Source: Modicisalibacter xianhensis (GTDB taxonomy: Bacteria > Pseudomonadota > Gammaproteobacteria > Pseudomonadales > Halomonadaceae). Taken from it: a stretch of 64,000 nucleotides of DNA. The stretch's first letter is position 1, and each line of letters starts with the position of its first letter. Below are positions 16,762 through 24,679 of this stretch, piece after piece. The position numbers were made by a program, and so were the translations under genes. Where the stretch lies: contig NZ_FOPY01000003.1 of assembly GCF_900113605.1 (NCBI RefSeq), forward strand, positions 186,001 through 250,000. The letters run 5' to 3'. Under the pieces are notes generated by a model. It saw only the letters and a list, made by a program, of their open reading frames with translations. It was not told the DNA's origin and searched no databases.

Positions 16762-17508
16762 TCATTGCATGGTGGGGTTGGCCTGCCGGGACTGGGCCCG
16801 TTTGGCGAGCGACGCGCGCAGCCGATCGAAGTCGGCCTTGGGTACCTGGCTGACCGAGGCGTACTTGCCGACGAACCATTCCTGAGTGGCCGGGGGACAG
16901 TTAGCGAGCAGCCGGCCTAGCTGCCCGGCCTGGAACGGCGTCACGCAGCGAGCCGGGGCCGCCGTCTGGCCATTGTCGTCCTGGCCGCGGGTGGTGATGT
17001 TGAGCAGTGCACACAGCACGTAGCGCTTGCCGTAGCTTGTCGATGAGCCGAAGGCCTGCACGGCATTCTTGTTGCCACTGACATCGGCCGGCAGCAGCAT
17101 GCGGGTTTCTTCGCGATGCCCGGCCTGATGCATGAGGATGCCGGTCACCTCGAGCCCCCGCTCCTGCGTCTGGATGCGGAAGCTCACCGCAAAGCCATGG
17201 CGCTGCAGGATGGGACGCACCGTATCGACGATGTCTTCCAGCGTGGCGTACTTGCCGTTGTTGCCCTGGCCACGCTCCTCGATGCTGGGCAGCTCGGTCT
17301 GCATGGCGGCCATGGCCGCGCTGTAGGCCATCATGGCCTGGCGATCCAGGATGCGTTCCTGCATCTGCAGGAGTCGCTCCATCTTGTCGATGTCGACGTC
17401 CGGATTCATCGCCGCGCGTTCGATGACCTGGATGATCGCCGTACTGTCGTTGTGGGGCTCGGGCAGTTGGGTAGCCGTGTTGTCTGGTTGAATGGCGGAT
17501 GGCTTCAT
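16762..17508 (-). CDS. ERF-family single-strand annealing protein
   Basis: 248 aa with TAGGAGAGCACCGTC before the ATG. ERF hallmarks are YATLEDIVDTVRPILQRHGF (about 90-110) and GSSTSYGKRYVLCALLNI (about 155-172). ERF proteins anneal complementary single strands in phage recombination. With the adjacent YqaJ exonuclease it forms a Red-like pair, which may help island integration, repair or maintenance. A C-terminal tail of about 60 residues (helical, basic) is specific to this member. Confidence 0.92.
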   Translation of the reverse strand: MKPSAIQPDNTATQLPEPHNDSTAIIQVIERAAMNPDVDIDKMERLLQMQERILDRQAMMAYSAAMAAMQTELPSIEERGQGNNGKYATLEDIVDTVRPILQRHGFAVSFRIQTQERGLEVTGILMHQAGHREETRMLLPADVSGNKNAVQAFGSSTSYGKRYVLCALLNITTRGQDDNGQTAAPARCVTPFQAGQLGRLLANCPPATQEWFVGKYASVSQVPKADFDRLRASLAKRAQSRQANPTMQ

Positions 17509-17520
17509 GACGGTGCTCTC

Positions 17521-17724
17521 CTAGAGATAATCCTGAATGACGTTGGCCACGTCTTCCGGTGCCACGGGGTCGAGACTGACCGTGGCGCGATAGAAGCGGC
17601 CCTGGGCGCAGACGAGCGTGTGCGCCTGGGGATCGTCCTGTTCCACCAGCAGTCGGGCGAGCTGGGTCAGGGCATGGGGTATCGAGAGTGCAGATTGCTC
17701 AGGCATGGCCTGTCTCCTGGTCAA
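17521..17724 (-). CDS. Small hypothetical protein of the recombination module
   Basis: 67 aa, 12 bases upstream of the ERF start on the same strand, with CAGGAGAC before the ATG. No family recognised. The short protein has FYRATVSLDPVAPEDVANVIQDY, of mixed alpha/beta character. Its position in the operon supports that it is expressed. Confidence 0.6.
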   Translation of the reverse strand: MTRRQAMPEQSALSIPHALTQLARLLVEQDDPQAHTLVCAQGRFYRATVSLDPVAPEDVANVIQDYL

Positions 17725-17725
17725 G

Positions 17726-17756
17726 AAACAAAAAGCCCGGCCAAGATGGGCCGGGC
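17726..17756 (-). terminator. Rho-independent terminator after the DUF932 gene
   Basis: Perfect 8-bp stem GCCCGGCC (17735-17742) / GGCCGGGC (17749-17756); on the minus strand the stem is followed by TTTTTGTTTCTT. It separates the DUF932 gene from the downstream 67-aa/ERF/YqaJ/RadC genes, so read-through or another promoter is needed for the latter. Confidence 0.88.
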
Positions 17757-17796
17757 GGTTATGCCGTCAAGAATGAATGCGGTAATGCGTGAGGTG

Positions 17797-18765
17797 TCAC
17801 GCCACGAGCTCGAGCGCGGTATCCAGGGCGCGGTGCTTCAGGTTGGCGCCCTGGCCGAACCATGCGGAATCCAGACGCGTGTCGGTGCTGCGGGCGCGCT
17901 TCTCGTGATCGACGAACTCCGTCACGGCATTGAGCAGGCCCCAGGCAGTATCCTGCGCCGTGACCAGCTGGGAGCCACGCCCTGCGCCGTGATAGAGCCG
18001 CAACAGCTTGTTCAGCGTCCGGCTATGTACCGGCTTGTCCGAATCGCTGGGGGGCATATCCGGCGTGTTGAGCACGGTCTGGAAGTAGCGTGTCGCCTCG
18101 TCGGGATGGATGCGACGTTCGGCCAAGGCCCTCATGCGCGTCATGAAGTCGTCCCATTGCGAGACGGAGATCCCCAGCTGCCGCTTGACTCGCTGCGGAT
18201 CGAACACCGTGCTGTGAGGCACTCGGACCATCTGTGACGCACCATCCACTGCCAGGCTCAGCGTGTTGTTGCACACAACGCGCACTGTCGTCGGTGTCGC
18301 GACCGTAGCCAGCGAGCCGTCGCAGGACGTCGCCAGCAGCAGATACCCTCGGACCTCGTCCTTGCCTTTCAGCGAGGTGCTCAGGCCACTACGGGCCAGC
18401 GCCCAGAACTTGCGCCCCCCCTTGAGCACGCCTGCCGTCTCCAACTCGTAGCCGGCGTATTCCGTGAGGTCCCGGTAGAATTCCAGCACTTCCTGCGGCT
18501 GAACGACCTTGTAGCGCTGGGAGACTACCGAGAGTGGTACCTTGCTATCAGAGCGGAACAACACCTTCTGCTCGGGAAAGGAATGGATGCTGCCCAGGTG
18601 AGACGCCGCATCGGCAATGAAGCGCACCGGGGTTTCCTGGATATACCAGTTCATGCCGGCCTGCTGCTGCCAGACCTCCAGCGGCTGATGCGGTGACAGC
18701 TGTTGCCCCAGCCCGTGCCAGGGGGTATCGCCAACGTAGGCCATTTGTTCGATGAGATGTGCCAT
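17797..18765 (-). CDS. DUF932 domain protein (phage/plasmid-like)
   Basis: 322 aa. I start at ATG 18765, with AAGGA 8 bases before; the open frame extends to 19026 without a site. The N-terminus MAHLIEQMAYVGDTPWHGLG is the classic start of the phage/plasmid DUF932 family, whose members carry DNA-element functions of unknown mechanism. The conserved VVCNNTLSLAV and AWGLLNAVTEFVDHEKRAR are present. DUF932 genes often lie with RadC, ERF and exonuclease genes on plasmids and integrative elements, as here. Confidence 0.92.
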   Translation of the reverse strand: MAHLIEQMAYVGDTPWHGLGQQLSPHQPLEVWQQQAGMNWYIQETPVRFIADAASHLGSIHSFPEQKVLFRSDSKVPLSVVSQRYKVVQPQEVLEFYRDLTEYAGYELETAGVLKGGRKFWALARSGLSTSLKGKDEVRGYLLLATSCDGSLATVATPTTVRVVCNNTLSLAVDGASQMVRVPHSTVFDPQRVKRQLGISVSQWDDFMTRMRALAERRIHPDEATRYFQTVLNTPDMPPSDSDKPVHSRTLNKLLRLYHGAGRGSQLVTAQDTAWGLLNAVTEFVDHEKRARSTDTRLDSAWFGQGANLKHRALDTALELVA

Positions 18766-18791
18766 GTGAAAAATCCTTGTAGTGCAGTCAG

Positions 18792-18839
18792 ACACGGCAT
18801 AACGGCCCGCCACCTCCAAGGGCAGCGGGCAGGCCGTGT
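18792..18839. repeat. Inverted repeat upstream of DUF932
   Basis: Outer stem ACACGGC (18792-18798) / GCCGTGT (18833-18839) with an inner GCCCGC/GCGGGC stem. No T tract follows on either side. It lies between the DUF932 start and the next upstream gene on the minus strand and may be a transcript end or a structured leader. Confidence 0.45.
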
Positions 18840-18907
18840 TTAGTTGAGAACGGGAATGCGAAGACATGACCTGAATCGGGAAGCACAAGCCATGAAAGTG
18901 ATACGAG

Positions 18908-19231
18908 TCAGGGACGGAAGGTATGGCCACAGGCCTGGCAGGCGTAGTTATCGAGGACGTGAGTATCCAGTTCCTCGCCGAGCTTGGCCCCGGCAACGCC
19001 TCCCGCGGTGCCTCCCACCAAGCCACCGAAGACGGCGCCGGCCAAACTGCCTACCGTGATTCCCACTGGGCCAGCCCAGGCACCGATCAACGCGCCCGTT
19101 TCGGCACCGGCCATGGCGCCTGCTGCTCCACTGGCAGTTCCTGCCGCTGCGCCGGTAGCGCCTCCCACCTTGCGGCCAGAGTGGCGCGTAATCACTCGAT
19201 ACGAGCCGCAGCTCGGACAATGCACCGACAT
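18908..19231 (-). CDS. Glycine-zipper protein with terminal zinc-ribbon cysteines
   Basis: 107 aa with AAGGAGG 5 bases before ATG 19231. A CPSCGS pair at the N-terminus and CQACG at the C-terminus give a CxxC...CxxC ribbon. Between them is a Gly/Ala-rich zipper-like stretch (about 23-85) of glycine-spaced repeats, a type that packs in membranes or assembles in oligomers. No specific function is known to me. It is the first gene of the DUF932 transcription unit. Confidence 0.75.
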   Translation of the reverse strand: MSVHCPSCGSYRVITRHSGRKVGGATGAAAGTASGAAGAMAGAETGALIGAWAGPVGITVGSLAGAVFGGLVGGTAGGVAGAKLGEELDTHVLDNYACQACGHTFRP

Positions 19232-19718
19232 GAAAACCTCCTTGAGATAGTCAGCGAGAAAGCAATACGGTTTGCTATCAAGGAGGTAGTACAGGTTTGA
19301 AAATTGTTTGAATCCTATCGGACGATATGCTCAACAAGATGGAGCACGCGATACTAGTTTTCAGTCAGCAGGAAGTAAGTATACCCCAGCAAAATCGTGC
19401 CTATTAAACCAACAACCCTTGGATATACCCAACTTTTTTAAACCGGGAATTTAGGATCCTCTATTATTTGAATAGACAGAGCTATTAACTATAGATTTAT
19501 TCCCTGTGATCAATAGATCACTAAGGGAAGTGATACGGCCATGTTCTGTCAAGCCACATCCTACAAGTGTGCTTGACGCACCTAGTTAAACAACCAGTCA
19601 TGCATGAAGGGTGATCAAGGATTCAATCAAAGCTTGTTAGTAGTTTGAGCATCTGTAGATTTTTAGTGGATTGGGGAATGATACGAGAAAGTACCTTCAC
19701 CAACCACGAGTCTCAACA
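19232..19718. promoter_or_regulatory. AT-rich intergenic region with a 28-bp dyad
   Basis: 487 bases with no gene I can support, between the minus-strand zipper gene and the plus-strand Gp2-like gene. At 19501-19528 is a dyad: TCCCT / AGGGA arms around GTGATC AATA GATCAC, with one unpaired step. It resembles an operator. The TTG start of the open frame at 19671 is not used in my call. Confidence 0.4.
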
Positions 19719-20873
19719 ATGACTTACTTCGACGTCGATTACCGCACCCCTTTGAACGACGATGTCATCAGCGATGACGCCATGCGCGAGATCATGCTGG
19801 AAGCTGGGCACTCCAGCGAGTTTATCAGCATGACGACGGCGCAAGGCACCATGGAATATATCGATAATGATCAGGGATGGCTCAACGAGCTGATCGAGGT
19901 TGATAAAAATCTCAAGGCATGCTGTACCGATACTTGTTACCTGAACATAGCCATGCTGGCTCAGCCGGTCGTGTACGATAGCGACAACTACGTGCTACGA
20001 GGCAGTCCGCTACTCGATGCGCTGATTGAGGCCTACGTGGCGCTCGATTGGGTTTTTTACCAGACATCTATTGGTCAACACTACCGTCCCAGCCCATACG
20101 CTGAAACCTTTCTTAGGGCTTTCAGGGATTGTGCCTTCCTGCACGCCTGTATCGAGACTGACACGCCAATCATGTCCTGGGTCGAGGCTGAGAATACGGT
20201 GACTGAGATCAACAATCGGTTGCTGAGCTGGCGATCCTATATATCGACTCGTAGCTTCGACCATGAATGCAAGCGCGCTTATTACAACAGCAGGAGAAAT
20301 CGAAAGAGCATGCGTGAGTGGGTTAATGCCCTGTTTCAAAAGCACGCTTACTTGCAGGTAATCAGAGTAGATTTGGGATACCGAAAAGATATCGCGACTA
20401 GCGTCCCGTACGAGATGGCTAGCACCCAGCGTGCAAAGTTTTGCAAATACTTCCATCATGAACTGCTCTTTGCACACATGGTCGGCTATGCATGGAAACT
20501 GGAATGGGGAGTAAGCCGGGGCTTTCACTACCACTTCTTGTTCTTCTTCGATGCTTCGCAAGTCCAAAATGATGTCCTACGAGCTCAATGGATAGGCGAA
20601 TACTGGAGCCAGAAAATCACGAACGGCGACGGTACCTATTACAGCTGTAATCATAATGCCGACACGACCTACTACTACAATGCCTTGGGCAAGATGGCAT
20701 ATCACGATGTTAACAAGCGTCAAGGGCTTGAGTACATCATCAGCTACCTGACCAAGCCCGATGAGTACGCGTCCTTGGCTGTTTCAGGCAGGACTTTCTT
20801 CCATAGCCGAACCCCACACTCATCCGGTGGGCCACGTCCAGGCCGGCCCAGGCAGTATCCATCAGCCTTCTGA
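19719..20873 (+). CDS. Inovirus Gp2/YagK-YfjJ-like protein, copy 1
   Basis: 384 aa from ATG 19719; the ribosome site is weak. The C-terminal half has the family pattern: IRVDLGYRKDIA, VGYAWKLEWGVSRGFHYHFLFFFDA, WIGEYWSQKITNGDGTYYSCNHNAD. The H-Y-H triplet in GFHYHFLFFF resembles an HUH metal-binding motif, and tyrosines follow downstream, so a rolling-circle Rep-like nuclease is possible but not shown. The family occurs in inovirus-type and CP4-57-like elements. Two diverged paralogues (21525 and 23064) lie within 5 kb. Confidence 0.85.
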   Translation: MTYFDVDYRTPLNDDVISDDAMREIMLEAGHSSEFISMTTAQGTMEYIDNDQGWLNELIEVDKNLKACCTDTCYLNIAMLAQPVVYDSDNYVLRGSPLLDALIEAYVALDWVFYQTSIGQHYRPSPYAETFLRAFRDCAFLHACIETDTPIMSWVEAENTVTEINNRLLSWRSYISTRSFDHECKRAYYNSRRNRKSMREWVNALFQKHAYLQVIRVDLGYRKDIATSVPYEMASTQRAKFCKYFHHELLFAHMVGYAWKLEWGVSRGFHYHFLFFFDASQVQNDVLRAQWIGEYWSQKITNGDGTYYSCNHNADTTYYYNALGKMAYHDVNKRQGLEYIISYLTKPDEYASLAVSGRTFFHSRTPHSSGGPRPGRPRQYPSAF

Positions 20874-21029
20874 GGCGTCATTCCTGGCTTCGCTTTTATC
20901 CGTCTATTGATCCGTCAGCGCCGGACTCACTACGTCACTGCCCCCGGAAAACCGGGGGTTCCTTCGCCCGTGCCTATGGTATGGCGGCATTGCCGTACTG
21001 ACTTACCAACTAACCAGAGAGCAAATCCC

Positions 21030-21488
21030 ATGAGCGAATATTACAGTGACTTCTGGATGCGTGAATTACTCGAGAAGCATCCTGAGATAGCTGCAGGGCA
21101 CCAGAGGGGGCCAACTGTATGCACCATGCCTCCTCACAGAGGGCAGCCTCTCCCCGCCACGTCCTCGTCTGTTCACCAGTCTCCTAATTCTTTCAATCCG
21201 GCACTGGCTGCACAAGGGCAAGCACGAAGCATTCCATCCTGTCGGCCCCAGGAGCACTCGGCGATCCAAGTGACACTACCCCAGCACAGTGATAGGGCAA
21301 ACTGTGGGGACATTCAGGCACTCGTGAGCGCAGCCTGCGAATTGCGTCATCAGCTGCGCCTGACCCAGCGTGCCTTTGCCGAGCGGCTGGGGGTTAACCC
21401 ACGCACTTGGCAAGAATGGGAGCAAGGTAGACGGTTGCCTTCAGGGCCGGCTAGGGCACTGTTAGAGCAACTATTGAGCCAACAGTAG
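21030..21488 (+). CDS. Cro/CI-type helix-turn-helix protein
   Basis: 152 aa from ATG 21030. The C-terminus (about 98-152) is an XRE-type HTH: LRLTQRAFAERLGVNPRTWQEWEQGRR. The N-terminal half is Pro/Ser-rich and unstructured. It follows copy 1 of the Gp2-like genes on the same strand and is convergent with copy 2, so it is probably a regulator of this module. Confidence 0.8.
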   Translation: MSEYYSDFWMRELLEKHPEIAAGHQRGPTVCTMPPHRGQPLPATSSSVHQSPNSFNPALAAQGQARSIPSCRPQEHSAIQVTLPQHSDRANCGDIQALVSAACELRHQLRLTQRAFAERLGVNPRTWQEWEQGRRLPSGPARALLEQLLSQQ

Positions 21489-21524
21489 CTAACTGAAAGC
21501 TATACATGGGCAACCGTAGAATCT

Positions 21525-22613
21525 TTACGATGTACCACGAAGTTTGCCTCGTCCGAAGGAGAGTTCGTTGCCAGGCAGCCGAAGCCTTACCAAATCATCA
21601 GTCTTGGTTAGAGAATTAATCGCATGGCACAGCCCTTCCATACTTCGGCTGTCATCAATGCTCACTGCGTCAACGACCCTGGCATGGTAACGCTCCTCAA
21701 TGTCGGTTCGGCTACAGCTAAAGTATGTTCCTTGATCCTCTACGAATTTATCAGCCCATAATTCACCCAAGGAGAGCGCTAACTTCGCATCTTCTTGTCG
21801 TACTGTTCCGTCGAAGAATAGCAGTAGATTAGTGTGATATCCTTTTACGGGCCCGTATTTTACTGCCCAAGCATACCCTACCCACTGAGCAAAAAGCTGG
21901 TGTGAGTGGCGTAGAGCCAGATATGCTTCGCGATGACGCTTCGCTTTCTCGAAATTGATGGCGTCTCGATGGTTTGGTTGATAGCCTAGATCTAAACGCA
22001 CGACGCCCAAGCGCTCATATTTACTCAGCAATTTGTCAGCATACCTTGTAAAACCTAGCCGTTTTCTCTCCGAGGCTCGTTTTTGGTTCGCAACTTCCTT
22101 TAAGAAAGCATCGTCCGAAGTGACAGCACGAAACTTGTCAAGAGCAGCATTCAGCTCCGAGAGGATCTCCCGTGCCTGCTTAGGCTGTACAGATATTGGC
22201 TTATCACCAATCCAGGCTAGGAGTGTATCGCAGTCAGATAAGCAATCGATTAGCTTTGTTAGATGAGGGTTTAGCTGTAATCGCTCGTTCAAATGTGGGG
22301 TTTGCATCAAATCAGTTAGCGTGAACCTATGGCTAACCAGCTCGCTAAGCCGGGGATCTCCGGTGAGTGATACGCGAGAGGAATCACGTCGGTGCGGAAC
22401 GCAAGTCTCCTCCAGAATAAAAGGCGAAGGGTTATCGCAAAGCGACTTAGAGAAGTTATCGGCACCCAGAAGGTCCCTATACCAACCGCTCTCGGTTACA
22501 AATTCTCGTACCCTACTATCACCGTATGGGCCGCTAGTATCGAATGCCCTGGTAAGGTTCAGGGCGTCTAATAGTTCACTCTTCTGCCAACGCAGCTGTG
22601 TTAAGCCATTCAT
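21525..22613 (-). CDS. Inovirus Gp2/YagK-YfjJ-like protein, copy 2 (HYH motif lost)
   Basis: 362 aa with AAGGGAGACG before ATG 22613. The family pattern is present: VRLDLGYQPNHRDA, WVGYAWAVKYGPVKGYHTNLLLFFDG, LGELWADKFVEDQGTYFSCSRTD. At the site where the other copies have HYH, this one reads HTN, so the second His is Asn and the motif is broken. If the HUH-like triplet is catalytic, this copy would be inactive, perhaps a partner of another copy. It is divergent from copy 3. Confidence 0.85.
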   Translation of the reverse strand: MNGLTQLRWQKSELLDALNLTRAFDTSGPYGDSRVREFVTESGWYRDLLGADNFSKSLCDNPSPFILEETCVPHRRDSSRVSLTGDPRLSELVSHRFTLTDLMQTPHLNERLQLNPHLTKLIDCLSDCDTLLAWIGDKPISVQPKQAREILSELNAALDKFRAVTSDDAFLKEVANQKRASERKRLGFTRYADKLLSKYERLGVVRLDLGYQPNHRDAINFEKAKRHREAYLALRHSHQLFAQWVGYAWAVKYGPVKGYHTNLLLFFDGTVRQEDAKLALSLGELWADKFVEDQGTYFSCSRTDIEERYHARVVDAVSIDDSRSMEGLCHAINSLTKTDDLVRLRLPGNELSFGRGKLRGTS

Positions 22614-23063
22614 GCTCGTCTCCCTTCGAAATCTGCCCAGTGTATCGGCCCCATAGACCGGTCTGCGATTTGCGTTGCTTGAGACCGCTAGTTCGGCCTT
22701 AAACTGGTTCCTAATGTCTCAGAAACTGGTTCCTTGGATGCCTTTGGGACGTTCTGGACAATTGAATGGTTGGGTACTGAGTTACCCGTGTTGTCACGCC
22801 TAACTCTGCCGAGTCGATGGGCGCTTAACCAAGTAGCAAGCCTGTGCGAGTCATGACACTGGATAGCCTGCGGATGACTGGTGAAGCATGCTCTGTTCAT
22901 GGGTTGCTGGGCTGACATTGCTGCGTTTTCTCCTTGGGTGGATTCGGCTTGCAAGGGCTTAACTGAGGGCCTATGATGAGCTCAATGCTAGTTTAGGTTC
23001 ACAAGTTGTTCAAGCGCCAGGCTGCCATCGCAGGGAGCCGGCCCGAGGAGGAGAGCGAAGAGA
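22614..23063. promoter_or_regulatory. Divergent intergenic region between Gp2-like copies 2 and 3
   Basis: 450 bases separating two divergent Gp2-like genes. It contains two direct copies of AAACTGGTTCCT (22701-22712 and 22723-22734), 22 bases apart, two helical turns. An 88-aa minus-strand frame is present (22688-22954) but its composition does not persuade me. Confidence 0.45.
22701..22734. repeat. 12-bp direct repeat pair, 22-bp period
   Basis: AAACTGGTTCCT occurs at 22701-22712 and again at 22723-22734. A 22-bp period puts both on the same face of the helix, as for protein-binding sites or a pair of iterons. They sit just upstream of copy 2 and about 330 bases from copy 3. Confidence 0.6.
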
Positions 23064-24176
23064 GTGGCACGTCCCAGGCAATCGATTTTTGACGAGGAGG
23101 AGGAGAAGCAGCTCATCATTCCGATGACCGAGTTCGGGATTCGTATGGTTACTAGAAACGGGGAGGTCACCGCTGTTACGAGCGAATTCAGTAACATTCG
23201 TTCTCTCTCGCTGGCAGAGAGGGTAGTTAATGAACTGAGCCACATGGATTCTGAGCCTTACTACGAAGTCAGGCACGACCATGGTCGCTCAATATTCTAC
23301 CGGGTAGTACCAAGCCAGCTTATGAAACAGATGAGTAAGGCCTGGAATGGAATGAGCCAAATTGTGAGTATGGTGGAGTCTGGCTCTGAGCGGTCAGTCC
23401 CAAAGGTGCGCATAGCTTCAAGGCTGAATGTCTTTCAACAAGCCTACAGCGAATTGCTAACCAAATATGGGAGTAGGATTGCTAAAAAAGATGGTTTTTT
23501 GTTGGAGAAAGCTTCTTTTGAAGATTTTTCAAAACTCAGCAAGGAGACCTTTGCAGGTTTTAAGGAGGCGCTGGAAAGCCCGGTAGTGAGAAAAGAAAGC
23601 AAACAAGCGCAGACTAGGATGTACCGCAATCGTCAGTCGCTGTTTGCGTATGTTGATAGCTTATTAACCCACTATTCTAAGCTATATGTAGTGCGTGTAG
23701 ATCTTGGATATAATCCTGATAGCGCGAGGGTGCCACAGAAAGTTACCTATTCTCGTGCTAAGCGAGATTTCGAAAAGCTGATGGCGCATCGGCACCGGAA
23801 ACGAATGTGGAAAGATGATCTGGTGGGTTTTATATGGAAACTTGAGGATGGGGCAGAACGTCGTTATCACTACCACCTCTTGCTGTTTTATGACGGGGAG
23901 CGAGCAGAGCAGCATAAAGAAGACCAGAAACTTATCCATGAGCAATGGATAAACGACTTAACTGAAGGGGACGGCGCTTGCTTTATCAGCTGGGAGAAGG
24001 CAGAGGAAACGCCGCTGGGAGTTTCACCTGACGGATTAATAGATCGAGAGGATCATGCTAAGCGAAAAGCGATCTTGGTATATCTAGATTATTTAACGAG
24101 AATTGATCGGTTAATTGGGCTTGAGGTGCCTGATAACGCGAGAGTGTTTGGAAAAGGGCAGTTGCCTAAGAGTTAA
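23064..24176 (+). CDS. Inovirus Gp2/YagK-YfjJ-like protein, copy 3
   Basis: 370 aa with a GTG start after GAGGAGGAGAG. It has VRVDLGYNPDSARV, VGFIWKLEDGAERRYHYHLLLFYDG, and INDLTEGDGACFISWEKAEE. The HYH triplet is intact, and the region differs strongly from copies 1 and 2, so these are not recent duplicates. Composition is more AT-rich than its neighbours. It is followed 13 bases later by an AlpA gene on the same strand, as in CP4-57-like satellites, so the pair is probably one unit. Confidence 0.88.
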   Translation: MARPRQSIFDEEEEKQLIIPMTEFGIRMVTRNGEVTAVTSEFSNIRSLSLAERVVNELSHMDSEPYYEVRHDHGRSIFYRVVPSQLMKQMSKAWNGMSQIVSMVESGSERSVPKVRIASRLNVFQQAYSELLTKYGSRIAKKDGFLLEKASFEDFSKLSKETFAGFKEALESPVVRKESKQAQTRMYRNRQSLFAYVDSLLTHYSKLYVVRVDLGYNPDSARVPQKVTYSRAKRDFEKLMAHRHRKRMWKDDLVGFIWKLEDGAERRYHYHLLLFYDGERAEQHKEDQKLIHEQWINDLTEGDGACFISWEKAEETPLGVSPDGLIDREDHAKRKAILVYLDYLTRIDRLIGLEVPDNARVFGKGQLPKS

Positions 24177-24189
24177 GGAGCGAAGAGAA

Positions 24190-24474
24190 ATGACTAACAA
24201 AGAGAATGATCTAAAAAAAGAGGCGGCGGACGAAGCGCAGGTAGAAGATGCTGGTGAAACCCGGCGATCTCCGGTCTTTCTCCGGATGAAAAAGCTAATT
24301 GAAAAGATTGGCCTGTCAAGATCCACAATTTACAACAAGTTAAATGAAAAGTCGCCTTCCTACGATCCTGCTTTTCCTAAGCAGAGGCGCATCGGGCTAG
24401 GCGCGGTTGGTTGGGACGAAGCAGAAGTAGAAGCTTGGATGCAACAGTGTGTACGGAAAAGAGAGGACCTGTAG
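24190..24474 (+). CDS. AlpA-family regulator
   Basis: 94 aa with AAGGAG 9 bases before ATG 24190. The MerR-like HTH is clear: FLRMKKLIEKIGLSRSTIYNKL, then AVGWDEAEVEAWM, as in AlpA, which activates integrase or excision genes of P4/CP4-57-like elements. An acidic N-terminal arm of about 25 residues precedes. It may regulate the integrase at the right end of the island. Confidence 0.9.
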   Translation: MTNKENDLKKEAADEAQVEDAGETRRSPVFLRMKKLIEKIGLSRSTIYNKLNEKSPSYDPAFPKQRRIGLGAVGWDEAEVEAWMQQCVRKREDL

Positions 24475-24679
24475 TAGAAGGTAGGTTGGCCCGCGTTTCG
24501 TAGCTGTATAGGCCTGGCAGATGTGACTTGGCTCTTACTCTGCTAAGGGAGGATAGCGTAACATGGCAAAAACGACTGATAACTAGGCTAGTGCGGAGGG
24601 GCTTCTGGGGAGCGCCTCTCGATAGCTAAGAGCCGCAGCGCGAAAGCTCCGTTGCGGCACACCCAGCAGGGAGCAGTAC

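Noticed and set aside
17116-18237. 373-aa plus-strand frame
   Set aside because: Shadow of the ERF and DUF932 genes.
22688-22954. Minus-strand 88-aa frame between the Gp2-like genes
   Set aside because: No ribosome site, no recognisable pattern, and it covers the direct repeats, so it is more likely regulatory DNA.
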